A model generated the notes under the pieces. It was given only the letters and a program-made list of their open reading frames with translations, made no database searches and was not told the DNA's origin. From Deltaproteobacteria bacterium (GTDB lineage: Bacteria > Myxococcota_A > UBA9160 > UBA4427), in assembly GCA_029261835.1 (NCBI GenBank), contig JAJDAO010000009.1, positions 124,001 to 188,000 of the forward strand: a DNA stretch of 64,000 nt, read 5' to 3'. The position numbers and the translations under genes are program-made. Below are positions 53,494-63,600 of the stretch, one piece after another. The number at the start of each line of letters is the position of its first letter. Position 1 is the first letter of the stretch.

Positions 53494-53889
53494 CGCTGCT
53501 GTCCTCGTCAGCGACCCGCTGGCGGCTCGGCGCTCTTCGGGTCGCGCGGTCGTGAAGGTAGCCGGAGTTGGAGTCCACGCCGCAGTCGGGCTGGGGAGCG
53601 TCAGGTCGGGATCATCTCGCACGGCTCGCTGATGCTCCAGGTTGCGCCGCACCCATGGCGCTCGACGATCGTCCAGTCAGCTCGGGTGAAGGCCGCAGGT
53701 GTCTCGATCGCGCGTCAACTTCACCAACTCGTCATGCTTGGAGACTGGAAACGAGTCTGGAGTCTTCTAGGATTGCCGTGCGGGTTCTCCCTGGTTCTCG
53801 GCAGAGAGCCGGAAGATGGGGATGCGTCGTTCGGTTCGGTCAAGTCGCTCAAGGATTCACTCAACGGGTATTCACTCAAGGAGTATGAG
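53494..53889. other. Divergent region between arsC and the porin gene
   Basis: About 396 bp. The plus-strand frame leading into the porin is open but carries no recognisable domain. Near 53848-53885 TTCACTCAA occurs twice (GATTCACTCAACGGGTATTCACTCAAGGAG). No ArsR-type palindrome like that at 56353 was seen here. Confidence 0.45.
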
Positions 53890-55116
53890 ATGCTTTCGAG
53901 ATTCTCACTTCGTACTTCGGGGCTCTTCACAGCCCTCTTGCTCTTGGTCGCGTCCTCGGCACTGGCAGCGGATGAGCGCTACAACGTTCGCTGGAGCAAC
54001 GGCTTGCATATTTCGAGGGCCGATGGCCAGGTCAAGTTGTCCCTCGGCGGCCGCACGTATCTTGACCTCACGTCCGTCAGTGGAAGCCGCACAATCAAAG
54101 CGATCCCGGGAGCAACCGGTACGGGTGCCGAATTCCGAGCGGCCCGGCTCTATGTAGCCGGCACTCTCTTCGAGAGGCTCGCCTACAAGTCCAACTTCGA
54201 TTTCGCGGGGGGCACTGTCAAGCTCAAGGACGTTTACGTCGGGCTCAAGAAGATTCCGGCGCTCGGCACCGTCAAGATCGGTCACTTCAAGGAGCCCTTC
54301 GGGCTCGAAAACCTTACGAGTAGTCGCTTCACGAGCTTCATGGAGCGCGCGCTCCCCGTTCTCTTCGCACCATCGCGCAATGTCGGCATTCAGTTCGCCA
54401 ATGGCGGCTGCGACGGGCGTATGACCTGGTCCGTCGGCGCGTTTCGCGATTACGGCAACAACGGCAGCTCCTTCACAGGCACCGGCAACTACAACGTCAC
54501 CGGCCGTGTTACCGGGTTGCCCCTGTTCCAGAACGGTGGCGAGCGGTTGATCCATCTCGGTGTGGCCTACAGTCATCAGTTCCGAAAGACCACTGGACTG
54601 AACCCGACGTTCGCGACCGGGCCCGAGTCGCACATCACCGAGAACTTCGCGAGCACCGGCGCGCTGGCCAGCGACGGCATCGATCTCGTGGGCGCCGAGA
54701 TGGCCGTGGTCTTCGGTCCGGCCGCCGTGCAGGGTGAGTTCATGCTGGCATCGGTGAAACCAAAGAGTGGTGGCCGCGCCAATCTCAACGGCGCCTACGC
54801 CGAGGCCAGCTACTTCATTACGGGCGAGCACAGGCCGTACAACAAGAAGAAGGGCGCCTTCGATCGCGTCCCGGTCAAACGCCCGTTCGATCCGCAGGCG
54901 GGCGCCTGGGGTGCGTGGCAGATCGCCGCACGCTACTCGCGCGTCGATCTGGAGCACAATTTCTCGCCGGGTCAGAAGCTGCAGGACGTCACCGGCGGTC
55001 TCAACTGGTATCTCTTCTCGAACTGTCGCCTGATGCTGAACTACGTCTACGCCAAGGTCCTGGACGGTGGTGGGCACGCCCACATTGCTCAGATGAGGAC
55101 ACAGATCGACTTCTGA
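53890..55116 (+). CDS. Phosphate-selective porin (OprO/OprP-type)
   Basis: A 408-residue outer-membrane porin: signal peptide (SGLFTALLLLVASSALAAD), then repeated beta-strands. The family motifs GHFKEPFGLENLTSSRFTSFMER and PSRNVGIQFANG are the OprO/OprP signature, and the last strand ends in Phe (AQMRTQIDF). Such porins admit phosphate, pyrophosphate or related oxyanions; arsenate is a phosphate analogue that would use the same channel. The ATG at 53890 has AAGGAG six bases upstream. It is divergent from the arsenate reductase gene. Confidence 0.85.
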   Translation: MLSRFSLRTSGLFTALLLLVASSALAADERYNVRWSNGLHISRADGQVKLSLGGRTYLDLTSVSGSRTIKAIPGATGTGAEFRAARLYVAGTLFERLAYKSNFDFAGGTVKLKDVYVGLKKIPALGTVKIGHFKEPFGLENLTSSRFTSFMERALPVLFAPSRNVGIQFANGGCDGRMTWSVGAFRDYGNNGSSFTGTGNYNVTGRVTGLPLFQNGGERLIHLGVAYSHQFRKTTGLNPTFATGPESHITENFASTGALASDGIDLVGAEMAVVFGPAAVQGEFMLASVKPKSGGRANLNGAYAEASYFITGEHRPYNKKKGAFDRVPVKRPFDPQAGAWGAWQIAARYSRVDLEHNFSPGQKLQDVTGGLNWYLFSNCRLMLNYVYAKVLDGGGHAHIAQMRTQIDF

Positions 55117-55267
55117 ATACGCGTCACCGGGGAGCCCGGGGCCGAGCGCTCAACCGCGCGACAACGCTGAAGATGCGGCCACATGGCCCAATTCGGGTGG
55201 TGCGCGCTCGTCGTCGCGCGTGCAGCAGCGATCGCTCGGGTCCCGACTCGTCGCGAGGCAGACGTAG

Positions 55268-56200
55268 CTACACACGTCCGAGTCGGCCGCGCAGCTCGCT
55301 GAGCTGCGCGCGTCCCAGCGCGGCCGCCAGCGCGATCAGCGGTGGCAGGGCGCAGAGCGCCAGGAAGGTCGCCGCCACGTAGGCCAGCGGAACCTGGAGG
55401 AACTCCCCGGCGAGACGCGAGAAGTCCATCCAGTGCCCCCCGCCCTTCGCGTCGCCGTAAATCTCTCTCGCCAGCGCGCTGGTGGCCAGACCGTGCGCGA
55501 AGAGCGCGTCGTGGATGACAATGTGGAATCCGATCCAGGCGTAGGCCGCGCGCTCTACGGCGTGGTGGCAGGCGCGCCCAGTGAATGCCCGGTAGAGGAA
55601 GAGGGCGGCGAAGCCAAGCTCGGCGCCGTGTCCCATGGCGAGGATGACGCCCTCGTGCGCGGGGCTGAACAGCAGCAGTGAATAGACACAGGTGAGGCCC
55701 ACGATGAGGGCCAGGCTGAGCCGGTTTGTCCGGAATGCCCAGGCGAGTGCAGTCGCGGCCGCGTAGAAGAGGATGGTGATCGACAGGGATTGCTGCTGGT
55801 GGCTCGTCACGCCGCCGCCGTAGCTGAAGTCGAAGGCGGGGATCGACGGATAGCCGAACAGCCAGCCGAAGACCGCATGGCCGAACTCGTGCACGAGCAC
55901 CACGAAGTGCCCAATCAGAATCTCGAGGATCGTCACGAGCTGGGTGAGGATGGCGAGCACCAGACCGGCTCCGGCCGCGACCCAGCCCGCACGGCCGATG
56001 TTGCAGATTGCGGCTTCGGTCCCGGCCGGTGAGCTCTCACTGCTACACGCCTCTGCCTCGGCCTCCGGGTGGGCGGACGCCGGCCCGGACCGGCTGTCGC
56101 CGGTGAGCGTGGCTGGCCGGTAGCGCGCAAAGATGATCCCGCAGCGCTCGCACTCGTCGCCGTCGAATGTCTGATCGTGGGCGCACTTCGGACACTGCAC
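55268..56200 (-). CDS. M50-like membrane metalloprotease homologue with N-terminal zinc ribbon
   Basis: A 310-residue protein. Residues 1-27 form a zinc ribbon (CPKCAHDQ...CERCGIIFARY), followed by a low-complexity Ser/Ala/Glu linker and about seven hydrophobic helices. The first helix pair contains HEFGHAVFGWLFGYP, an HExGH metalloprotease motif as in site-2-protease/M50-B members. A second potential ligand region is AHEGVILAMGHGAELG. A typical S2P substrate-gating PDZ domain is absent. The start is a GTG at 56200. It is divergent from arsR; no functional link is apparent. Confidence 0.7.
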   Translation of the reverse strand: MQCPKCAHDQTFDGDECERCGIIFARYRPATLTGDSRSGPASAHPEAEAEACSSESSPAGTEAAICNIGRAGWVAAGAGLVLAILTQLVTILEILIGHFVVLVHEFGHAVFGWLFGYPSIPAFDFSYGGGVTSHQQQSLSITILFYAAATALAWAFRTNRLSLALIVGLTCVYSLLLFSPAHEGVILAMGHGAELGFAALFLYRAFTGRACHHAVERAAYAWIGFHIVIHDALFAHGLATSALAREIYGDAKGGGHWMDFSRLAGEFLQVPLAYVAATFLALCALPPLIALAAALGRAQLSELRGRLGRV

Positions 56201-56352
56201 TTGCGAGAAGGCTCCACTGGCTGGCTCTGTTGACTGGTCGGCCTGCGGCGCGTCGGCTTGAGGAGGCTCGGGGAGATTGGCCGCGGGTGGCCAGCGGGCT
56301 GCCGCCGAAGTCCGACGCTCGAGGAAGGTCTGGGGATTGACCTTTTCCCGAT

Positions 56353-56374
56353 CATTTCGTATTTATACGAAATG
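56353..56374. promoter_or_regulatory. Palindromic operator upstream of arsR
   Basis: Perfect inverted repeat: CATTTCGTAT (56353-56362), two-base spacer TT, ATACGAAATG (56365-56374). It ends five bases before the first possible arsR start. ArsR/SmtB repressors bind such imperfect or perfect 12-2-12 type dyads, so this is most likely the ArsR binding site controlling arsR-acr3; it also lies upstream of the divergent membrane protein gene. Confidence 0.8.
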
Positions 56375-56378
56375 CGAA

Positions 56379-56723
56379 ATGGAGGGCTCAGGCGGCATGC
56401 GGACAGACGACTGCCCCCCTGACGCCGCGCAAGATCTCGGCCCGACGGCCGGCCCGCAGGCCGAAGCGCTGCTGGCCTCTCTGGCGCGCGCGCTCGGGCA
56501 TCCGGCCCGCGTGCGGATCGTCAAGATTCTGCTCGCGAGAGAGGAATGCATCGCCGGTGAGATCGCCGAGGAGCTGCCGCTCGCTGCGTCGACTGTGTCG
56601 CAGCACCTCAAAGTCTTGAAGGAGAGCGGCTTGATCAAGGGAGAAGTCGACGGTCCGAGGCGCTGCTACTGCGCGGATCGCTCCGTCGTCGAGCGTCTGA
56701 AGGCGCTGGTCGCCGCGCTGTGA
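56379..56723 (+). CDS. arsR: ArsR/SmtB-family arsenite-responsive repressor
   Basis: A 114-residue (or 108-residue, from the ATG at 56397) winged-helix repressor. The HTH has [21 protein letters not shown]; the wing is [13 protein letters not shown]. Candidate As(III) ligands are Cys in EECIAGEI and the two cysteines of CYC, a layout common for regulators next to acr3. It represses the operon from the palindrome at 56353-56374 and is released by arsenite (family knowledge). acr3 follows 46 bp downstream. Confidence 0.9.
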   Translation: MEGSGGMRTDDCPPDAAQDLGPTAGPQAEALLASLARALGHPARVRIVKILLAREECIAGEIAEELPLAASTVSQHLKVLKESGLIKGEVDGPRRCYCADRSVVERLKALVAAL

Positions 56724-56769
56724 GGGCCCATCGCGGCGGCACGCCGCGCAAGCGAGGAGTTGGACAGAC

Positions 56770-57855
56770 ATGAGTGAAACGACCGGGCGGCTCTCCTTCC
56801 TGGACCGCTATCTCACCGTCTGGATCTTTGCCGCCATGGCGCTTGGCGTGGCGCTCGGGCACTTCCTGCCGGGCTTCAACGACGCCCTCGATGCTCTCAG
56901 CGTTGGCACGACGTCCATTCCGATTGCTGCCGGATTGATTCTGATGATGTACCCGCCGCTCGCGAAGGTTCGCTACGAGCAGCTCGGTCGGGTCTTCCGC
57001 AATGGGCGGGTCCTGGTGCTGTCGCTGATTCAGAACTGGCTCATCGGTCCACTGCTGATGTTCGGGCTCGCCGTCGCGTTTCTCGCAGACCAGCCCGAAT
57101 ACATGGTGGGCCTCATCCTCATCGGGCTCGCGCGCTGCATTGCGATGGTGATCGTCTGGAACGACCTCGCCGGTGGCGATCGCGAATACTGTGCCGGCTT
57201 GGTGGCCTTCAACTCGATCTTCCAGATCCTCTTCTTTTCGCTCTATGCCTGGTTCTTCGTCACCTGGCTGCCCGGGAAGCTCGGCCTGGAGGGGGTCGTC
57301 GTCGATATCACGATCGGCGAGATCGCTGCGAGCGTGGCGATCTATCTCGGCATCCCGTTCGCCGCCGGCTTCGCGACGCGATTCTCGCTCATCAGAGCGC
57401 GGGGGTCGGACTGGTACGAGGCGCACTTCGTGCCCCGCATCGGCCCAATGACGCTGGTGGCGCTGCTGTTCACGATCGTCGTGATGTTCTCACTGAAGGG
57501 CGACAAGATCGTCGAGCTGCCACTGGACGTGCTGCGCATCGCGCTGCCGCTGCTCGTCTACTTCGTGCTGATGTTCTTCGTGTCGTTCTGGCTGAGCAAG
57601 CGAGTCGGCGCCGGCTACGAGCAGTCGGCGACGCTCTCCTTCACGGCGGCCTCGAACAACTTCGAGCTGGCCATTGCGGTCGCGGTCGCCACCTTCGGCA
57701 TCCATCACGGAGCGGCTTTCGCCGCTGTGATCGGGCCGCTGGTCGAGGTGCCGGTGCTGATCGGCCTCGTGAATGTCGCGTTGTGGCTCGGGCGCCGCTT
57801 CTTTCCTGCCGACTCGCTCGGCGACTCGGCAGTTGGCTCCCCGGGTAGGACTTGA
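56770..57855 (+). CDS. acr3: Acr3-family arsenite efflux permease
   Basis: A 361-residue membrane carrier with ten hydrophobic helices. The conserved arsenite-essential cysteine is Cys123 in [16 protein letters not shown]; other signatures are [16 protein letters not shown] and the conserved Glu in [19 protein letters not shown]. It exports As(OH)2O- by proton exchange. It is the second gene of the arsR-acr3 unit with GAGGAG upstream of its ATG. The last seven codons (SPGRT and stop) lie inside the convergent tRNA-Asn gene, which provides the stop codon. Confidence 0.94.
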   Translation: MSETTGRLSFLDRYLTVWIFAAMALGVALGHFLPGFNDALDALSVGTTSIPIAAGLILMMYPPLAKVRYEQLGRVFRNGRVLVLSLIQNWLIGPLLMFGLAVAFLADQPEYMVGLILIGLARCIAMVIVWNDLAGGDREYCAGLVAFNSIFQILFFSLYAWFFVTWLPGKLGLEGVVVDITIGEIAASVAIYLGIPFAAGFATRFSLIRARGSDWYEAHFVPRIGPMTLVALLFTIVVMFSLKGDKIVELPLDVLRIALPLLVYFVLMFFVSFWLSKRVGAGYEQSATLSFTAASNNFELAIAVAVATFGIHHGAAFAAVIGPLVEVPVLIGLVNVALWLGRRFFPADSLGDSAVGSPGRT

Positions 57856-57909
57856 ACCTACGACCCGGCGGTTAACAGCCGCCTGCTCTACCAGCTGAGC
57901 TACCGGGGA
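57837..57909 (-). tRNA. tRNA-Asn (GTT)
   Basis: Read on the minus strand, all arms are intact. The acceptor is TCCCCGG/CCGGGGA with a discriminator G. The D arm is GCTC...GAGC, the anticodon stem is GGCGG/CCGCC around loop CTGTTAA (anticodon GTT, Asn), the variable loop is 5 nt, and the T arm is GTAGG-TTCAAGT-CCTAC. It is 73 nt without an encoded CCA. Its 3' end overlaps the last 19 bases of the convergent acr3 gene. Confidence 0.97.
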
Positions 57910-57990
57910 ATATGCCTTAGGGCGCGGGAGTTTATAGGCTCGGGCGGGAAACGCAACTTCACTCGACGGGCGGCTGGACGGCGCGCGTCG

Positions 57991-58467
57991 TCAGTCGAAG
58001 CGGATCGCCAGGATCTCGAACTCGCGCGTGCCCTTGGGCGCCTGGACCACCACTTCGTCGCCCACCTGCTTGTTCATCAGCGCCCGCGCGACCGGCGAGG
58101 TGATGGAGATCATCCCCTTCTGGGGGTCGGACTCGTACTCGCCGACGATGCGGTAGGAGATTTCCTCTTCGCTGTCGATGTCGGCAAGCGCCACTGTGGC
58201 ACCGAAGCGAATCCTGTCCGGCGACTGGCCCGATGTCTCGAGCACCTGGGCACGGGCGAGCATGTCCTCCGCTGCCGCGATGCGTCCCGCGATATGGGCC
58301 TGCCTCTCCTTGGCGGCATGGTACTCGGCATTCTCCGAGAGATCGCCGTGCGCGATGGCCTCTTCGATCTCGCGGACGTTCTTGGGCCGCTCGACGGTCT
58401 TGAGCCGCTGCAGCTCTGCCTTGAGCGCCACATAGCCGTTCTGGGTCATCGGAGCTCGTTCTGACAT
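57991..58467 (-). CDS. greA: Transcription elongation factor GreA
   Basis: A 158-residue GreA, which rescues backtracked RNA polymerase by stimulating transcript cleavage. The N-terminal coiled coil carries the acidic tip GDLSENAEYHAAKE, and the C-terminal globular domain has GATVALADIDSEEEISYRIVG and SPVARALMNKQVGDEV. Length is normal. GCGAGG is spaced eight bases before the ATG. It lies about 80 bp downstream of the tRNA-Asn 5' end on the same strand, divergent from the CPBP protease. Confidence 0.95.
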   Translation of the reverse strand: MSERAPMTQNGYVALKAELQRLKTVERPKNVREIEEAIAHGDLSENAEYHAAKERQAHIAGRIAAAEDMLARAQVLETSGQSPDRIRFGATVALADIDSEEEISYRIVGEYESDPQKGMISITSPVARALMNKQVGDEVVVQAPKGTREFEILAIRFD

Positions 58468-58791
58468 CTTCGTGCCTCGCAGCCTCAGGGCCGGCCAGCC
58501 GCGCCTCTCGGGTACCCCGGAGCTGGGTCCCGGAAGAGATGATAGGGTTATCGGCCGATTGCAGCTTGGACCTGAACCCCGCGTGATCTCGACGAAACTC
58601 CACCGAAGAAGAGAACCTGCGCTCGGCCAGTCCGGAGATCCCGGGCTCGCCCGTGCACGCGTACCCGGCGCCGTACCACGGCGCTGGCGACAATTGCGCG
58701 GCACGGCGGGGATCCCAGTGCGTGTATGTGCTCGCCGCGACAGACTATCCCCCCGCCGGGAGGGCGTCAACGCGAAGCGAGGGGGCGGCTC

Positions 58792-59439
58792 GTGGGGCTA
58801 GAAGTGCCGGACGACGGCGGCTCGAAGCGCCAACCCGAGCCGGGTGCGCCGCCGCCCCCCGGGCGTGACTTCGTTCGTATCGGGCTGCTCTTCTACGGCG
58901 TCATGCTGGGCGCGGCCCTGATCTGGCGGATGGGGTTCTCCGGCGAGTCGATCCTCTACGCCTCACCGGAGGCGGCGCAGCGCGACGTGGGGCTGGTCTC
59001 CAACCTGGCTCTCGGCGTGGTCGCGGGTGGTCTGGTGGTGATCGTCTCGAATCTCATCACGCAGTACACCGGCTGGGGCGAGGCGCTCGCGCGCTCGTTG
59101 GCCGCCAGCCTCGCCGGGTTATCGGTTCCCGATGCGCTGCTGCTTGCGCTGGCCAGCGGCATGGGCGAGGAGTTCTTCTTTCGCGGTGCGCTGCAGCCGC
59201 GCGTCGGGCTCGTGCTGGCGAGCCTGCTCTTCGGCTGCGTCCACTTCGTGCCGCGCAGAGACTTCCTGCCGTGGACCGGCTTCGCCGTGGTGGCCGGCTT
59301 CATCTTCGGCGGCCTGTTCGAGTGGACGGGCAATCTCGTGGCGCCCGTAGCGGCCCACGTCGTCGTTAACGGCATCAATCTGCCGTTGCTACTGCGCCGC
59401 TACGGCTCACAGCCCGGTGGCGGCGCGCCGCGCGAGTAG
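58792..59439 (+). CDS. CPBP-family intramembrane metalloprotease
   Basis: A 215-residue membrane protein of the CPBP/Abi family. The diagnostic motif is EEFFFRGALQPRVG, followed by HFVPRRDF and HVVVNGINLPLLL, which supply the EEXXXR/H/H ligand set. The family includes prenyl-CAAX-processing and bacteriocin self-immunity proteases; the substrate here is unknown. I chose the GTG at 58792 with GAGGGGG upstream; the reading frame is open further 5' but not conserved. Confidence 0.85.
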   Translation: MGLEVPDDGGSKRQPEPGAPPPPGRDFVRIGLLFYGVMLGAALIWRMGFSGESILYASPEAAQRDVGLVSNLALGVVAGGLVVIVSNLITQYTGWGEALARSLAASLAGLSVPDALLLALASGMGEEFFFRGALQPRVGLVLASLLFGCVHFVPRRDFLPWTGFAVVAGFIFGGLFEWTGNLVAPVAAHVVVNGINLPLLLRRYGSQPGGGAPRE

Positions 59440-59485
59440 CCGCCGCGGTGGCCAGTTCCCGCGCGTTCGGCCGCGCAGCCGCGGC

Positions 59486-59890
59486 TCAGTTGGCGAGCGT
59501 AGCGATGGCGTCGATCTCGATGCGTGCGCCGAGCGGCAGCGCCGCGACCTGGATGGTGGTGCGGGCCGGCCTCGGCTGGCCGCGGAAGTGCGCGGCGTAG
59601 ACCGCATTCACGCGCGGGAAGTCGGACAGGTCCGTGAGGTAGAGAGTCGTCTTGAGTACGCGCTCGAGTCCGCTTCCCGCCGCCTCGAGCACCGCGGCCA
59701 GGTTGCGGATCACGCTGCGGGCCTGCTCCTCGATCTCGCCGGCGACCAGCTGGCCGCTGCTGACATCGAGCGGGATCTGACCCGATGCGAAGACCAGCCC
59801 CGCATGGCAGACCGCCTGTGAATACGGCCCCACCGGCTCGGGTGCTGCCCGGCTGCGTATCTCGCGGATGTCTCGCTCGGCTTCGCTCAC
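59486..59890 (-). CDS. RidA-family protein (enamine/imine deaminase)
   Basis: A 134-residue RidA/YjgF protein. It has GPYSQAVCHAGLVFASGQIPLD, NLAAVLEAAG and the C-terminal signature RTTIQVAALPLGARIEIDAIA, with the conserved Arg that binds the substrate carboxylate. RidA removes reactive enamine intermediates such as 2-aminoacrylate produced by PLP enzymes. Length matches the family. It precedes a small orphan gene on the same strand by about 40 bp. Confidence 0.93.
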   Translation of the reverse strand: MSEAERDIREIRSRAAPEPVGPYSQAVCHAGLVFASGQIPLDVSSGQLVAGEIEEQARSVIRNLAAVLEAAGSGLERVLKTTLYLTDLSDFPRVNAVYAAHFRGQPRPARTTIQVAALPLGARIEIDAIATLAN

Positions 59891-59930
59891 CCGCTCTACT
59901 CCTGCCTTGTGGGACCGGAGCTTAGCAGTG

Positions 59931-60173
59931 TCAACGATTCGGGAGCAGGCGCTCTTCGAGTACGCGAAGCAGGTAGCCGATCAGCATCAGATTGGGCAGG
60001 CGCTGGCGCGTATCGTCACCGACCTCGATGCCCTTGCAGAAATCCTCTGCGTACTGGGCGAAGAACTCCAGCGTATCCATGGGAACGTTCTTCGCGAGCA
60101 TTTCGTTGATCTGCTCGACGTCGAGGTCGTCGAAGACCTCCGCGAATTCCCAAGCCATTTCCTCGAAGGTCAT
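59931..60173 (-). CDS. Small hypothetical acidic helical protein
   Basis: An 80-residue acidic protein (MTFEEMAWEFAEVFDDLDVEQ at the start, LLRVLEERLLPNR at the end) that I do not recognise. It appears all-helical without a signal or transmembrane segment. The ATG at 60173 has GGAGATGAC directly upstream. Because the RidA gene follows on the same strand with about 40 bp between, co-transcription is plausible. Confidence 0.6.
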   Translation of the reverse strand: MTFEEMAWEFAEVFDDLDVEQINEMLAKNVPMDTLEFFAQYAEDFCKGIEVGDDTRQRLPNLMLIGYLLRVLEERLLPNR

Positions 60174-60669
60174 GTCATCTCCGCATTTGCCGTGGGGGCA
60201 GCTTCGAGGTATCAAGGCGCTCCGATGCCGCTGCGTGACTCGCCTTGTCCAGCCCGACAATGCGGCGAAGCCAGATTGATCCTGACATCCGCCCGGGGAG
60301 CTGTCAACGGAACTCGTACCTGTAACGTATTGTAGTGTTATCAGGACTCCGGGTCCCCATGCCGTTCTGCCAGTTGGGTGCGTTGTCGTCGCCGGTCGCA
60401 GATGCATCCCCGCGTCTCGTGACATTGCATAGTGGTTCCGCGGCTGAGAGGGCACAGTTGCCGGTAAGGTGCGGCTCGCCGATGGTACGGGCGGTCCCTT
60501 GGGCTCCGGTGATGGCCGCAGCGGGGAGATTCTCGGCGTACGAAAAATAATTCGCAGTGGCTCGCTCAGTAGCCGGCAAGTGGGCAGCGAGGTCGTCTTC
60601 GGCTTGGCGAAGACAGCATGACGGTGATCGAATGCGGCGGTTCCGCTACTCGGGCGCGAAGGACCCGTG
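60174..60669. other. Intergenic region without a recognised gene
   Basis: About 496 bp between the small hypothetical gene and the stop of the large activase gene. It is somewhat richer in A/T than its surroundings around 60310-60345 (TGTAACGTATTGTAGTGTTATC). No gene family, RNA or repeat is recognised. Confidence 0.45.
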
Positions 60670-63600
60670 TCAGAGGGCAGCGGCGGTCTCGCCCTGCTGC
60701 TCCCCGGTGCCGCGCTGTAGACGATACGCAAAACTGTGGACACGCCTCTCGTCGAGTGGCGTGCCGTCGTCGTAGAAGAAGTAGAAGGGAATCTCCCTGC
60801 TGTGTCGGAGCAGGCTCTCCGAGATCAGGCTGTTGTCGCAGCCCCAGCAGCTCGTCATCACGACGCCGTCATAGCGGCCGCTCTCCCAGTGGTGCAGAAC
60901 ACTCCCCACCTCCATCGTCGTGCCACCGCGGGTGGCCGTGTCGACGATCTCCTCGCTTCTCTTGAGCACCGCTTCGACGTCCGGTATTGGCAGCCAGGGG
61001 TGAAGCTCGCTTGCCTTGGCGTAGATACTGAGCCGCGTTGCAGTCAGTATGCCGATCACCGGCAGTACCTGCTCGGGTGTTACCTTGCGGCCGAAGAGGA
61101 GGTCGGGATGCCGGCGTCCGAGGAACTCGAAGAAGTCAGCCAGGGGCTCGACCACGAGCCGCACACCTCGTTCGCTCAGCTTGTGGAAGAGACCCGCATT
61201 GGCGAAGTCATTGCCCTTCGTCAGGACATCGCCACTCACGTAGACCTTCGGGAATGAATCGGGCCGCGCTGCACGGGCTTCCATCTTGGCGAATCGCTCG
61301 CCCGCGCCCTGGACCACAGCCGTCACGTCTGCCAGCCGCTGCTCGAGATCGGCCTGCGGCTCTTCGCTCGCCAGCGGGGCTTCCAGGATTCGGAGTACCG
61401 CCTCGCAGCCGTTCTCGTAGAACGCCTTGGCCTCGCTCGGGCGAGACTGAACGGGCAGGTGGTAGATGTAGAACTGACGCAGAACGTCGAGCCCGCTCAG
61501 CCCCATCCACAGCAGCACGACCATGTTCGGATCGACGCCGAATTTGAGCCCGGCCACGGTCACGCGCTCGCCGAGACCCAGCTTCTCGATCGAGATCTTG
61601 TCCTTCACGTCCCAGACCCCGGCACGGCACATCTGCCCCGTGAGCTGCACGAGTCGAGTCTCTTTGTGTGACGGATTCGCCTCCAGGTATTCGCGGAAGG
61701 CACCCCAGATGAGCTGGTACGACATGCACTCTTTGCCAGAGCAGTCCGGCTTGCCGCGGCGAGTGCTCGTCTCGGAGAGTGGCGGTGCCGCCACGGCGTC
61801 GTAGCCGAAGGCGCGGTACACCGCCGCGAAGGCGGGGCCCATGTAGTCCGCGGCGCTGAGGAAGAGGTAGCGAACGTCGTGGTCGTAGTAGCCCTTGCCG
61901 CTGCGAACCGGATCCAGCCAGGACAGCAGCTGCCCGTTGTCGGGCACCGGATAGCGACCCTCTTCGGCCACGAACTGCCGCACCGACTGCAGGAATACCT
62001 GGATGCGGGTGACGAAGCCGGCCGCTCCCCCGTGTCCGTCGCTCTCGAGGATGGTGTGCGGATAGCCCTCCATCAACGACTGGAAGATCTGCTCCGTGAA
62101 GGAGCTCGGTCCGCAGCCGAAAGAGGCGATCAGCAGAGGAAAGACATCGCCCATCTCACGTGCCGAGGCCGCCGCCCGCAGCGCCCGATTGTCGTCACCC
62201 CAGTAGACCTTGCGAAGGGGCGGCGTTTCGGGATCGATCGGGAAGCAGTCGCTGGGAATCGCCATGGCTCCGTTCTGCCGCAGCAGCAGCGGGATGTTGG
62301 CGTTGATGGCGCCGTCGCAGATGACGTGGAGATGGCCGCTGACGAGCACGCTCGGAAGTCGCTTCGCCCTGGCGTAGTCGAGTGCCTCCCGTCCGATCCG
62401 CTCGAGTACCTGCTCGTACTCCGCCTGGGCCCGCCCGGCGGCCGTGACGGCCTCGGCGATCCTCCGCGGATTGGCGCCTAGCTGATTACCGATCGATTCC
62501 ATGCCCTTCTGCAGCGCGGGGCCGTCAAAGCCCGCTGCAAAGGACAAACGGGGTCGCAGCACGCGCACGGCGGCACCGCGCGATCTGAGCGACTGCTCGA
62601 TCATCTCCGGCATCGCCTGCTCGGTGACGCAGGTCTGGCCGCCATAGCCCTTCGAATCCGCGATATGGAAGATCTTGGGGAAGAGGAGCAGCTCGGCGTC
62701 CGAGTCGCAGACCGCATGAGCGATCTTCACCGGGCCACAGGAATCAAAGCTGTTGCAGAGTTGCTCGCCATTCGCGAGCGACGACGACTGTGGCTCGAGC
62801 AGCCGAACCGAGAAGCCGAGCTCCGCTGCGAAGGTGGCCAGCCACGGGATGTGGCCCGCCAGAGCACCCACCTGCGGTATCGCGATCACCGGCGCATCGG
62901 CTTGCTGCCGCGCGAAGCCGCGAATGAGCTCGGCCCTGCGCTTGAACGGATCGGGCGCCTCCTTCTCGAGCTTCGGCTGGTTCCGGGTCGAGATCTCGAA
63001 CTTCGGGCAGGCACCGCCCGAAACCGCCTGTCTGCTCTCGCTCCCGACGGAGATGGTCGTGCGCTCGATCGGGCAGAAGGTCTGACACTTCGGGTCCTTG
63101 CAGCGGAACTCCGAGCGATCGGTGATCTCGGCCGCCAGGATGGCCGCGACATCGAGGCCCGGCGCCGAGGCCAGCGCCTCGCCGCCGATCTGTCCGGCGG
63201 CGCACAGCCCGATCCCCCACGCCCCCATGGCACCGGGATTGGGTGGAACGACGATCTCACGCCCCGTTACCGCGGCCAGTGTCCAGGCCAGGGAGGGATT
63301 GGAAGCGGGCTTGCCCTGGAAGAAGATGCGCTCGCCGGCGGTTCGTTGGCCCATCACGCGATTCAGGTAGTTGTGAATGACCGAGTACTGGAAGCCGGCG
63401 AAGATGTCGTCGAGCCCGAAGCCCTCTTTGAGCGCGAGTGACGCCGCATCGGCGACATAGACCGTGCACATCATGCCCAGGTCGGGCGGGCGCTCGGCTC
63501 GCGAGGCCAGCCGGATGAACTCTTCGATCTCCTTGACATCGTAGAACGCCGCCTGCTCCTCGAGAAAGGAGCCGGTGCCGGCGCTGCAGGCTTTATTCAT

